From positions 1-64,000 of the forward strand of contig CAVWXY010000002.1 of assembly GCA_963758945.1 (NCBI GenBank): a DNA stretch of 64,000 nucleotides, given 5' to 3'. Of the stretch, positions 26,009-34,382 are shown piece after piece. Each line of letters begins with the position of its first letter. Within the stretch, counting starts at the first letter, position 1. Source of the stretch: VAZQ01 sp963758945 (lineage in GTDB: Bacteria; Pseudomonadota; Alphaproteobacteria; Rhizobiales; Xanthobacteraceae). Below the pieces are notes generated by a model, which did no database searches, was not told where the DNA came from, and worked only from the letters and a program-made list of their open reading frames with translations. The translations under genes and the position numbers were made by a program.

Positions 26009-26757
26009 CCCGAGCCGGCTGGATCAGGCTCGTGGTCCTTGTCGGGGCCACCGGAGCGCTCGAGCTTGCCTGCCGCAGCGGCCTGATCGATCGTCGCGTC
26101 ATCGTCCCGCCTTCCGAGATGGCCGCCGCGCTGTTGGGCATTCTCGCCTCCGGCAGCATCAACGGCGACATCATCCGCACGCTCGGCGTCATTGTCCTCG
26201 CGGTGGTCCTGTCGGTAACCTTCGGCTTCGGTCTTGGCTTGCTGATTCACGCGCTTCCGCGACTAAGAGAGGCGCTCGAGCCGTTTTTCGCGACCTACTA
26301 CGCGGTTCCGATCTTCATCTTCTATCCGGTGCTGGTGGCCGTCTTCGGCTTGTCGCTCATACCGATCTTGGTGATCGGCGTCGCCACGGCCATCGTCGCG
26401 ATGATCATCGCGACCTTGAACGGATTGGATCGGGTGCCGCGGGTGCTGACCAAAGTCGCACGCGTGCACCGCATGGGGGCGTTCGCGACCGCCGCTCGGC
26501 TGCAGTTGCCGGCCGCGGCGCCCCATCTCTTCACCGGGGTTAAGCTGTCGGTCAGCTATAGCTTCATCGCGGTCATCGCGGCCGAGTTCATTCTCGCACC
26601 GGCCGGTCTTGGGCGCGATATCGCCGACGCATACGCCGATTTCAACAATCGCCGGATGTATGCGCTCATGCTGTTCGTCCTGGTCGTCGCGACCGTCGTC
26701 AACCTGCTGCTGCATGCGTGGGACCTGCGCTGGGCCGAACGGCGCGGTCGGGGGTGA
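26005..26757 (+). CDS. ABC transporter permease, first of the pair
   Basis: 250 residues starting MTRAGWIRLVVLVGATGALE at the ATG that overlaps the ATPase stop. It has six hydrophobic stretches, including TLGVIVLAVVLSVTFGFGLG and PIFIFYPVLVAVFGLSLIPI; the ATPase-contact loop is around ARVHRMGAFATAARLQLPAA. It forms the pore with the following permease. Confidence 0.9.
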   Translation: MTRAGWIRLVVLVGATGALELACRSGLIDRRVIVPPSEMAAALLGILASGSINGDIIRTLGVIVLAVVLSVTFGFGLGLLIHALPRLREALEPFFATYYAVPIFIFYPVLVAVFGLSLIPILVIGVATAIVAMIIATLNGLDRVPRVLTKVARVHRMGAFATAARLQLPAAAPHLFTGVKLSVSYSFIAVIAAEFILAPAGLGRDIADAYADFNNRRMYALMLFVLVVATVVNLLLHAWDLRWAERRGRG

Positions 26758-26758
26758 C

Positions 26759-27502
26759 ATGACCGCGCCGCGGCGAGCCGCCGACACGCTGATGGTCATT
26801 GCCGTGCTCGTGCTGATATGGCAGGCGCTGCATCAAGTCGTCGGGGAGACGGCGCTGCCTGGGCCGTGGCCGACCCTGTCCTATCTCGTCCGCCTGGTGC
26901 CGACATCGCAATTCGGCGAAAACGCCGCCGCGACGGCGACGTCCTTCCTCTTCGCGCTGATTCTGGCTTACGGCCTTGGGCTTGCGATCGGCGTTTGGAT
27001 GGGTGCGCATCGTTTGTCGGGAGCGGTAGGCGAGCCGATCCTGGTCGCGCTCTACTCGCTGCCGAAGATCACGCTTTATCCGATGATCCTGCTGATCTTC
27101 GGCCTCGGGATTTCGGGAAAGGTGGCGTTCGGTGCGCTGCACGGCGTCCTGCCGGTCGCGCTTCTCACCATGGCCGCGATCCGCAATATCTCGCCGGTCT
27201 ATCTGAAATCCGCGCGCGCCATGAAGCTGTCGAGCTGGCAGACCATCCTGACGGTGCTGTTTCCGGCCACGGTTCCCGAGATCGTGGCAGGATTGAGAAT
27301 CGGCTTCACCGTGACCCTGCTGGGCGTGCTGCTAGCGGAAATGTTCGCGTCCAAGCAAGGGCTCGGATTTCTGATCATCAACTCGATGTCGCTCCTCCAG
27401 ACCGAAGAGATGATGACGATCGCGATCTTGCTGTTCGCATTTGCCGCCGTCGCGAACGCCCTCCTCCTCTGGATGGAGCATCGCTTGCATCGCAGGGGCT
27501 GA
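26759..27502 (+). CDS. ABC transporter permease, second of the pair
   Basis: 247 residues from ATG 26759, one base after the preceding stop codon. Six membrane segments (LMVIAVLVLIWQALHQVVGE, FLFALILAYGLGLAIGVWMG, LVALYSLPKITLYPMILLIF ...) and an EAA-like loop, ARAMKLSSWQTILTVLFPAT. Last gene of the binding protein-ATPase-permease-permease operon. It is convergent with the Bug-receptor gene at 27576. Confidence 0.9.
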   Translation: MTAPRRAADTLMVIAVLVLIWQALHQVVGETALPGPWPTLSYLVRLVPTSQFGENAAATATSFLFALILAYGLGLAIGVWMGAHRLSGAVGEPILVALYSLPKITLYPMILLIFGLGISGKVAFGALHGVLPVALLTMAAIRNISPVYLKSARAMKLSSWQTILTVLFPATVPEIVAGLRIGFTVTLLGVLLAEMFASKQGLGFLIINSMSLLQTEEMMTIAILLFAFAAVANALLLWMEHRLHRRG

Positions 27503-27575
27503 ACGACCCCGCGGAGGAGGCCCGACTTCGCCGTAAGCTCTCAATCGGGCAAACGAAGCTCACCAGCGTCCGGCG

Positions 27576-28556
27576 CTACTTCTGCGTCCCGATGACGTCC
27601 TTGGCGAGCCGCCCCCATTTTTCGTTCTCGGTCCGAAAGAAACTCGCGAAAGCGGCGGCATCATAGGGCGGAGGATCGATTGCGTCGCGCGCGAGGAGGC
27701 GGCGCGCGTCGGGCTCCTGCAGACCCTTGACCACCGCCGCGTTGATCCTCTGGACGATGCCGTCGGGAACGCCCGGCGGGCCCGAAAGGCCAAACCAGAC
27801 CTCGGCGACGACGTCCGGAAAGCCCTGCTCCGCGAATGTCGGGACATCGGGATGCTCGGGGACGCGCTTGCGCGATGTCATCGCGAGCGCGCGTACCTTG
27901 CCGCCCAGAATGGTCCCGGCTGCCGATGTGAGAGCGGTGCAGGTCACGGCGATATGGCCGCCCGTGAGATCGGTCATCGCCTGGCTGGCGCCGCGATAGA
28001 CCACGTTTTGCAGTTGGATCCCGGCCTGTTTCTGGAACAGCATGAAGGCGAGATTGGCCAACGAGCCAGGCGACGGCGAGCCGTAGTTGAGCTTGCCGGG
28101 GGACGCCTTGGCGTAGTCGACGAATTCCTTGAGGTTCTTGGCCGGCACATCGTTGTTGACGAGGAGAACCGCGGGCGGGCCGCCGAAATCGGCAATGTGA
28201 GTATATCCCGTCACCACGTCGGCCGGGGGATTGGAACTTATGGCGGTCGAAATGATCAGCCCACCGACGCCGGATACGAACAGCGTGTAGCCGTCCGGCG
28301 CAGCGCTCGCCGCCTCGGCGGCGGCGATCAGGCCACTGGCGCCGGGCTTGTTCTCGGGCACGAACTGCCGGCCGAACGCGGCCGAAAGCTTTTCTGCGGC
28401 GATGCGGCCGAGCGTGTCGGCGGTGCCGCCCGCAGTGAACGGGATGAGTATCCGCACCGGCCGGGCCGGCCAATCGTCGGCGCGCGTGGGCAACATGGCG
28501 AAGCCCGCACCGAGCAATCCCAAAATCAGAGCGACCGTTGCCGTCCTCGTCGGCAT
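27576..28556 (-). CDS. Bug-family tripartite tricarboxylate receptor (TctC-like) protein
   Basis: 326 residues with an N-terminal signal peptide (TRTATVALILGLLGAGFAML, cleavage near PTRA-DDW). The family pattern is clear: WPARPVRILIPFTAGGTADT, KPGASGLIAAAEAASAAPDG, YAKASPGKLNYGSPSPGSLA, GHIAVTCTALTSAAG and PDVPTFAEQGFPDVVAEVWF. Bug proteins bind small carboxylic acids in the periplasm. No TctA/TctB membrane genes are nearby, as is usual for orphan Bug genes, so its transporter or sensor partner is unknown. Start at 28556, with a GGGAGG site; an upstream in-frame codon is less likely. Confidence 0.9.
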   Translation of the reverse strand: MPTRTATVALILGLLGAGFAMLPTRADDWPARPVRILIPFTAGGTADTLGRIAAEKLSAAFGRQFVPENKPGASGLIAAAEAASAAPDGYTLFVSGVGGLIISTAISSNPPADVVTGYTHIADFGGPPAVLLVNNDVPAKNLKEFVDYAKASPGKLNYGSPSPGSLANLAFMLFQKQAGIQLQNVVYRGASQAMTDLTGGHIAVTCTALTSAAGTILGGKVRALAMTSRKRVPEHPDVPTFAEQGFPDVVAEVWFGLSGPPGVPDGIVQRINAAVVKGLQEPDARRLLARDAIDPPPYDAAAFASFFRTENEKWGRLAKDVIGTQK

Positions 28557-28710
28557 GCGTACCTCCCGCCGTCTCGGCTCTTGCGCGCTTCCGTGCGGCG
28601 CCACTTTCATCGAAGCTCGCCGCAGATTCGCGCAACGTCCCCGTCCTCCGGGGCTGGTTCGGGGATTGCAGACCTTCCGCGACGGTTACCGCTGCGCTGG
28701 CGCCGAGACT

Positions 28711-28787
28711 TGGTACAGCTGGGTGGACTCGAACCACCGACCTCCTGGTCCACAGCCAGGCGCTCTAACCAACTGAGCTACAGCTGC
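28711..28787 (-). tRNA. tRNA-His (GTG)
   Basis: The minus strand folds as a 77-base cloverleaf including an encoded CCA. The acceptor 5' strand is GCAGCTG and the 3' strand CAGCTGT, followed by A73 and CCA; the D arm starts TAGCTCAGTTGG; the anticodon stem-loop is CCTGG-CTGTGGA-CCAGG, giving anticodon GTG (His); the T arm is GGTGG-TTCGAGT-CCACC. The base before position 1 is T, so no G-1 is encoded, the discriminator is A73, and the first pair is G1:U72. Most bacteria encode G-1 and C73; the pattern here is characteristic of an alphaproteobacterial group with a divergent HisRS. Confidence 0.97.
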
Positions 28788-28808
28788 ACGCGTGGTCGCG
28801 GCGGGCGC

Positions 28809-28837
28809 AACCTAGGAGCACCGTTCCGCTTTGACAA
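28809..28837 (-). promoter_or_regulatory. Candidate sigma-70 promoter for tRNA-His
   Basis: On the minus strand TTGTCA (28837-28832), a 17-base spacer and TAGGTT (28814-28809). The -35 matches five of six consensus bases and the -10 three of six. It would start transcription about 15 bases before the tRNA 5' end. Confidence 0.45.
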
Positions 28838-28928
28838 GACCTAGAGCGCCCGTCGCCGGGGGCCGGAACACGCGGCGCCGCGCCGCGGTGGCTGTCCGGG
28901 TCGCGATGTCCGCCGGCACGTTCAAATG

Positions 28929-28954
28929 AAGAAAGCCCGGGCGAATGCCCGGGC
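28929..28954 (-). terminator. Rho-independent terminator after the first phasin gene
   Basis: Minus-strand stem GCCCGGGC-ATTC-GCCCGGGC (28954-28935), 8 perfect GC pairs, followed by TTTCTTC. It lies 38 bases after the phasin stop at 28993. Confidence 0.8.
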
Positions 28955-28992
28955 CTGGTCAGGCCGTCGTGCCTGCGGCGGGGTAGCCGGAC

Positions 28993-29484
28993 TCAGCCGA
29001 CTTTCTTGAAGGCCTTGCCGAAGCTTTCCTTCACCGGTTCGGCGGACTCGGTCGCCACCTTCTGCGCGATCGCGACCAGCTCCTTTGATTGAGCTGTCAA
29101 CGCCTCGAATTGCTTGCGCGTATGCGCAGTCGAAAGCTCGACCATCTCGGAGAGCGACTTCACCGTCATCAATTGCGTGGCAAAATCGAACGCGGCATTG
29201 GTGTTCTCGCGCGCCACCTCGATCATCTTGAGGCCGTAGTCGGAAGCGCCCTTGCTGGCAGTCGCGTAGGTATCCTCGAGCACGTCGGTCGCCTCTTCGG
29301 CGGCGGACTTCATCTTCTCGTAGGTCTCCTTCGCCTGCGAGACGCTCTTCTCGGCGATCTCGCGGAACGCGGCCGGGATTTCCATCTTGGGAATCTCGAA
29401 ATTCGGGAGTTCGAATTTCGGCATCTCGAACGCGGTCGGCGCCGTCTTGGTCTTCTTCGAGGTGGTTTCGATCAACTCGGTCAT
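28993..29484 (-). CDS. Phasin family protein
   Basis: 163 residues starting MTELIETTSKKTKTAPTAFE. The N-terminal part repeats KFELPNFEIPKMEIPAAFRE, then the long amphipathic phasin helices follow: AEKSVSQAKETYEKMKSAAE, LEDTYATASKGASDYGLKMI, NTNAAFDFATQLMTVKSLSE and LSTAHTRKQFEALTAQSKEL. Phasins coat polyhydroxyalkanoate granules and control their number and size. An in-frame start 50 codons upstream is not conserved. A possible PhaR-like operator lies upstream at 29631-29660, and a terminator follows at 28929-28954. A second phasin-like gene, frameshifted, lies upstream on the same strand. Confidence 0.88.
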   Translation of the reverse strand: MTELIETTSKKTKTAPTAFEMPKFELPNFEIPKMEIPAAFREIAEKSVSQAKETYEKMKSAAEEATDVLEDTYATASKGASDYGLKMIEVARENTNAAFDFATQLMTVKSLSEMVELSTAHTRKQFEALTAQSKELVAIAQKVATESAEPVKESFGKAFKKVG

Positions 29485-29554
29485 GAACGGGTCCTTATAG
29501 GGGCGATGATCCGGCATCGCACGGATCTGCGCCCAAGCCGATCCGCGCCTCGCT

Positions 29555-29577
29555 GATAACGGTCCGTGGCCGTTATC
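29555..29577. promoter_or_regulatory. Perfect 8-bp inverted repeat upstream of the phasin gene
   Basis: GATAACGG-TCCGTGG-CCGTTATC, located 71 bases before the phasin start at 29484. The symmetry and position suggest an operator or leader-RNA hairpin; no known regulator is assigned. Confidence 0.4.
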
Positions 29578-29630
29578 CGATAGCGGAACGCCACAGCCGT
29601 GCTGATGGACATATATAGCCTCGGTTTGGT

Positions 29631-29660
29631 GCAATGCAATAAAATATTGCGCCGCACAAT
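29631..29660. promoter_or_regulatory. TGC/GCA-rich palindrome, possible PhaR-type operator
   Basis: The sequence contains GCAATGCAATA-AAA-TATTGCGCCGCA, with a perfect GCAATA-AAA-TATTGC inverted repeat at 29636-29650. Paracoccus PhaR is known to bind TGC-rich, dyad-like sites before phasin genes. The site lies 147 bases from the first phasin gene and 60 bases beyond the end of the second, so its target would be the phasin at 28993-29484. Confidence 0.35.
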
Positions 29661-29720
29661 CAAGTATCGGTTGCAGCAGCCGTTTTCCGCGCCGCTGCGC
29701 GCCGGCAGCGATCCGGAACC

Positions 29721-30097
29721 TCAGCGCCTGGGCGTGGCGGCATCCTTTGCCGCCTTGTTCGTGCTTTGGCCCAGCTCCCTGGCTTGCTCGGTGAATAGCT
29801 GCATCTGCCGTTTGATGTAGTCGGCCTGCAGCTTCATGACCTCTTGGAGATCTCGCGCCCGCAACACGTGCTGGGCGAATTCGAACGAGCTGGCGATATT
29901 CTGCTCCGCAAACGACATGGCCTTTACGGTGACATCCTTGGCGCCTTTGCGGGCAGTCTCGGCATGACCTTCGAATTCATCGAAAGCTCGGTGGGTGGCG
30001 GAAATGAACCCGTCGAAGGCCTGCTTCGCCTGTTCGACGCTCTTCTCGGCAACGCCCGCATCTCGGGGGGAACGTCGAAACGATCGGTGGCAGCCAT
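29721..30097 (-). pseudogene. Second phasin-like protein, interrupted by one frameshift
   Basis: An ATG at 30097 with a GGAGA site opens MAATDRFDVPPEMRAL; after about 16 codons, near 30047-30055, the frame is lost. The rest of the protein continues in the next frame to the stop at 29721: AEKSVEQAKQAFDGFISATH, FEGHAETARKGAKDVTVKAM, FAEQNIASSFEFAQHVLRAR, LQEVMKLQADYIKRQMQLFT, EQARELGQSTNKA. The span is 377 bases (3n+2), consistent with one missing base (the expected FAEKS junction, GCG TTC GCC, appears as GCG TT GCC). This is the PHA-associated phasin type widespread in Bradyrhizobium. A frame running up to 30158 that avoids the junction gives an unrelated N-terminus. It is either a recent mutation or a sequencing error. 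Confidence 0.8.
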
Positions 30098-30260
30098 GCT
30101 CGGTCTCCTGCTGTAGCTCGGCACGGATTGCCATGCCGTCGGCCTCGTGCGACCTCATGAAGTACCAACCCGCAAGACTGTCCAGCTGCTCCTGCCCGAA
30201 CCAGCCATCCGGAACGCGACATGCGGCTCTCGGGACCGTACTCTAACAGGAATCGATGCG

Positions 30261-31430
30261 ATGCGTATCGTCGACATCCGCGAATGCGCGGTCCCCCTGA
30301 AATCGGACATCCGCAATTCGAGTTTCGATTTCGCCGAGATGACGACCTCGGTCGTGGCGGTCATCACCGATGTCGTGCGTGACGGCAGGCCGGTTGCCGG
30401 ATTTTCATTCAACTCGACCGGCCGCTACGCCTGCGGGGCGGCGATGCGCGCGCGCTTCATTCCTCGTATCCTGCGCGCCGATCCGCAATCGCTGCTCGAC
30501 GAGGCGCAAGCGAATTTCGATCCGAGCAGGATCCTCAACGTCATGATGCAGCGGGAAAAATCCGGCGGCCACAGCGAGCGTTCGATCGCAATCGGGACAA
30601 TCGAAGTCGCCGTCTGGGATGCGGTCGCCAAGGTCGCCGACAAGCCGCTCCATCGCCTGCTGGCCGAGCGTTACAACGGCGGCAGGATCGCCGACAAGGT
30701 GTTCTGCTATGTGGGCGGCGGTTGGTATGTCCCGGGACAGACCGTGCACGACCTGCAGGACGAGATGCGCCGCCACCTCGATGCCGGCTACACCATGGTG
30801 AAGATGAAGGTCGGCGGGCTCCCGCTCGATGAGGACGTGCGGCGGGTGGAAGCGGTGAAGGAGGTATTGCCCGCCGGTGCACAGCTGGCGGTCGACGCCA
30901 ATTCCAAGTTCGGCCGCGACGAGGCGCTCGCCTACGCCAAGGCGCTGGCGCCGTTCCGACTGCGCTGGTTCGAGGAACCCTGCGATCCCCTCAACTTCGC
31001 CCTACTTGCCGAGATTGCGAGTTGCTACGGGCCGGCGCTCGCGACCGGCGAAAACCTCTTCTCGACCCAAGACGTGGAGAACCTGGTTCGTTTCGGCGGC
31101 CTGCGACCGGACCGCAACGACGTCATCCAGGTCGATCCGCCGCAGTCCTACGGCATCGTGCAATACGCGCGTACGGTCGATATGCTCGCGCGCCATGGCT
31201 GGCCGCGGCGGGCGCTGTTTCCCCATGGCGGCAACCAGATGTCGCTCGCGATCGCCGGCGGCTTCGGCCTTGGCGGGGCCAAGTCCTATCCCGGCGTGTT
31301 TGGTGCCTTCGGCGGTTTCGCCGACGACGTCGAATTGGACGACGGCTTTCTCACGCTGTCCGACCGGCCAGGTATCGGTTTTGAAGGCCAATCGGCGCTC
31401 CACGGCATCATGCGCGAACTGGCGGCATGA
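30261..31430 (+). CDS. Enolase-superfamily dehydratase, D-tartrate dehydratase (TarD)-like
   Basis: 389 residues. The catalytic set of the mandelate-racemase subgroup is present: the KXK pair Lys181/Lys183 (VKMKVGG), metal ligands Asp212 (AVDANSKF), Glu238/239 (WFEEPCDP) and Glu264 (ATGENLF), and the His of the His-Asp dyad at 322 (FPHGGNQMSL). Lys100 (REKSGGHSERS) matches the extra N-terminal lysine of Bradyrhizobium TarD, and the overall pattern (NSTGRY, GGHSERS, AVWDAVAKVADKPL, GIGFEGQS) is very close to TarD, which dehydrates D-tartrate to oxaloacetate. Identity with another acid-sugar dehydratase cannot be excluded. Start at ATG 30261. It stands alone, divergent from the second phasin. 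Confidence 0.85.
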   Translation: MRIVDIRECAVPLKSDIRNSSFDFAEMTTSVVAVITDVVRDGRPVAGFSFNSTGRYACGAAMRARFIPRILRADPQSLLDEAQANFDPSRILNVMMQREKSGGHSERSIAIGTIEVAVWDAVAKVADKPLHRLLAERYNGGRIADKVFCYVGGGWYVPGQTVHDLQDEMRRHLDAGYTMVKMKVGGLPLDEDVRRVEAVKEVLPAGAQLAVDANSKFGRDEALAYAKALAPFRLRWFEEPCDPLNFALLAEIASCYGPALATGENLFSTQDVENLVRFGGLRPDRNDVIQVDPPQSYGIVQYARTVDMLARHGWPRRALFPHGGNQMSLAIAGGFGLGGAKSYPGVFGAFGGFADDVELDDGFLTLSDRPGIGFEGQSALHGIMRELAA

Positions 31431-31548
31431 GCGGTGCGAGTTGCTGCGAATTGCGACGCGCCGCGATTAGCATTATCCCGGCTATGAACACGCGTCGTTC
31501 GCGGCGTTGCGTGGACTGCGGCGGGCGGCGGCATTATGAATTGATAAG

Positions 31549-34223
31549 ATGCCGGTGGAGTCGGCGTTGGCGGTGAATCGAAGGTGCGAGCGCGGAATGA
31601 GCGCGTCCGGATCCCAGCTGTCTCGTTTGCGTGACAGTCGACTGGCGCCGCTGGCGACCAGCGCGTTGCCCGCCTGGCTGTGGAGCCCGGATGCGAGCCG
31701 CCTCCTGTGGGCGAACCCAATCGCTGCCGCCATATTCGGCCCGGCGCGCGCCTCGGCGGTCGGTTCGCGCGGGTTCGACCCACGCGAGCTTCCCGCAGCT
31801 CAGATCGTTCGCATCGCCCCGACCCTGTCGGTCGGTGCTCGGCCGCGGCTGGAACGGCTGCGGGGATTTGGCGCCGGGATCGGGCGCGCCCTCACTTGTG
31901 CCTGCTCGCGTATCATCCTGTCCGACGAGACCACGGCCATTCTGGTGGCGGCGATCGAGCGCACCGGTCCCGACCTGCCCCTCCGCGAGCGCGTCGCTCG
32001 GCTCCTGGCGGGCGGCGAAGAGCCAATCGCGGCCTTCACGGCCGACGGCAGCTTGATGGCCGCCACCGAGAGCGCGCAAGCGCTTCTCAACGGCGCGCGC
32101 TCGCTCGCCGCGCTTGGAGCGCAAGATCTCGTGCCCGCCGCGCTGGCGAACGGTCACGCCGCGGGGTCCTGCGCCGGAAGCGCGATCTCGATCGATCGCA
32201 TCGGCGGCGATGCCGCGATGGTGCTGATCGCAAGCTTCGGTACGCCCGCCGCGGCCACGGAATCGGTCGCTGCCGTTGTGGCGGCATCTCCGATCGGAGA
32301 GCCTGCAGCACTCGCGGGCCGTCCATCGCGGCAGCCGCCGCACTCTGCGCGTGCAGCCTCGCGCGAGCGGCGCTGTCCGCTTCGTTTCCTCTGGCAGATG
32401 GACGATGAGGGACGCTTCACGCTCGGCGGCGACGAATTCATCGCACTCACCGGCCCGCGCGCCGCAACGCTCATCGGACGGCCCTGGTCGGAGGTGGCGG
32501 GCGAACTCGGCCTCGATCCCGACGGCCAGATCGCGCGCGCGATCGCGACCCATGACACCTGGAGCGGGCTCAGCGTTTCCTGGCCGTTTGGCGCAAGCCC
32601 GGAACGGATTGTGGTCGAGCTGTCGGGCCTGCCGGTGTTCGACCGTGACCGCATATTCCGCGGCTATCGCGGTTTCGGCGTCTGCCGCGACGTCGCCCGG
32701 CTCGCCGCCTTGAAACCGCAGCACCCGCCCTCCGTCACGCGGGTCGGGGAGCCTGTTGGGCCATCCGCCGCAGCTTCCGTCGTGCCGGCGAGCGGTGCGC
32801 GATCCTCGTTCGCCGCAGCGACAGCCGCCGAGAACGTCGTGCCTTTCCCGAACGCCGCCGCCGACCCGAGCACGCCGGCCTTGAGCGCGGTGGAACGCGG
32901 CGCCTTTCACGAGCTCTCGCGCAAGCTCGCGCAGCGGCTCGCAAACGCCGGTGTCGCGCCCGGGAGCAACGGGGACGTCGCAGCCGAGCTGCCAGGGCGC
33001 GGACTGATCGCGGGACGACGAGCTGCAGCCTGCGCGGACGAGGCACCGGTGCACACGCCCGCTGCCGCCGTCTCCGCCCCGGCATTGGTCAAGCTCGACC
33101 TTGCGCAAGCGAAATTTGCCGAGTTCGCCCCGATCCTGGACGCCGCGACCGGCGGCGTATTGCTGCTCGATCGGCAGGGACGCATCGTATTTGCGACCCC
33201 GGGCGCGGAGGCGCTGTTCGGCTATGAGGTGAGCCAACTCATCGGCCGGGCATTCCGCGAGCTGTTTGATCCCGACAGCGTGGAGGAGGCCGACCAATGC
33301 TTCGACGGTCTCCTGGCCGACGGTGCCGCCTGCTCTTGCAAGGACGGGCGGGAGGTCATCGGGCGTCCACGGCAAGGCGGCCGGCTGCAACTGCTCATGA
33401 CCATGGCGCGGATCGGCGACGGTCCCGACAGCCTCTGCGTCGCCTTTCGCGACATCAGCGGGTGGAAGCGGGCGGAGGAGCAGCTGGCGCAGGCGAAGCG
33501 CCAGACGGAGCTGGCCTCGTCGGCCAAATCCGACTTTCTCGCACGGGTCAGTCACGAGATGCGCGCTCCGCTCGACGCGATCATCGGCTTCTCGGAAGTC
33601 ATGATGGAGGGACGTTCGGTCCCGTCGGCAACGAACGCTACCGCGAATATCTCAGAGACATCGGTGCCTCCGGCGGCCATCTCCGTGCATTGATCGACGA
33701 CCTGGTTGATCTGTCCAAGATCGAGGCAGGCAAGCTCGAACTCATGTTCGCCAACGTGTCGCTCAACGACCTCGCCCGTCAATGCGTCGCCATCATGCGG
33801 CCGCAGGCCAATCGAGCGCGTGTGGTCATCCGCACCTCGCTTCCGCCGACGCTTCCGCAGGTCGTCGCCGATGCGCGCTCGGTGCGTCGGATCGTGCTTA
33901 AGCTCCTGTCCAACTCCATCAAATTCACAGCCGCCGGCGGGCAGGTGATCGTATCGACTGCGCTCAACGACGACGGCGAGGTCGCCTTGCGGGTGCGTGA
34001 TACCGGCACGGGCATGAGCGGGAAGGACCTCGTCACCACGCTCGGGCCGCTGCAGCGGCCGGCGACTTCGGTGCGCGAGGTTTCCGACGGCACCGGGCTG
34101 GGCCTGCCGCTGACCAAAGCGTTGGCGGAGGCGAACCACGCGCGCTTCTCCATCAAGAGCGCGCCGAAAGCCGGTTTGCTGGCGGAGATCGCCTTTCCAG
34201 CGAGCCGGATCCTGGCGGGCTGA
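31549..34223 (+). pseudogene. PAS-domain sensor histidine kinase, split by one frameshift
   Basis: The N-terminal frame (31549-33693) holds a PAS-like region early (LPAWLWSPDASRLLWANPIA), another near residue 280 (RFLWQMDDEGRFTLGGDEFI), a third near residue 525 (LDAATGGVLLLDRQGRIVFA ... FGYEVSQLIGRAFRELF) and the H-box FLARVSHEMRAPLDAIIGFS with the phosphoryl His at residue 669. Near 33607-33618 the frame breaks. The dimerisation helix continuation (FGPVGNERYREYLRDI, LIDDLVDLSKIEAGKLEL) and the ATPase domain (LLSNSIKFTAAGG, VRDTGTGMSGKD, SDGTGLGLPLTKAL) lie in the next frame, ending at 34223. The span is 2675 bases (3n+2), fitting one missing T in TTTCGG. There are no membrane segments, so it is a cytoplasmic kinase. 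As written, no complete kinase would be made. The start could also be 31597. Confidence 0.85.
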
Positions 34224-34382
34224 TGGGCTGGTATGCCCGCTCGCGCCGAGACCGGACATGCCCTCGATGCGACCGGCTGCGGGCCAATCACCCCATGTCG
34301 CAGGGCGATCGAAATCGCTATCCTCGATCAACTTTGCGGTCACTGCGCATCGTCGCCGGCGGCGATGTCACGGAGGGCAACG

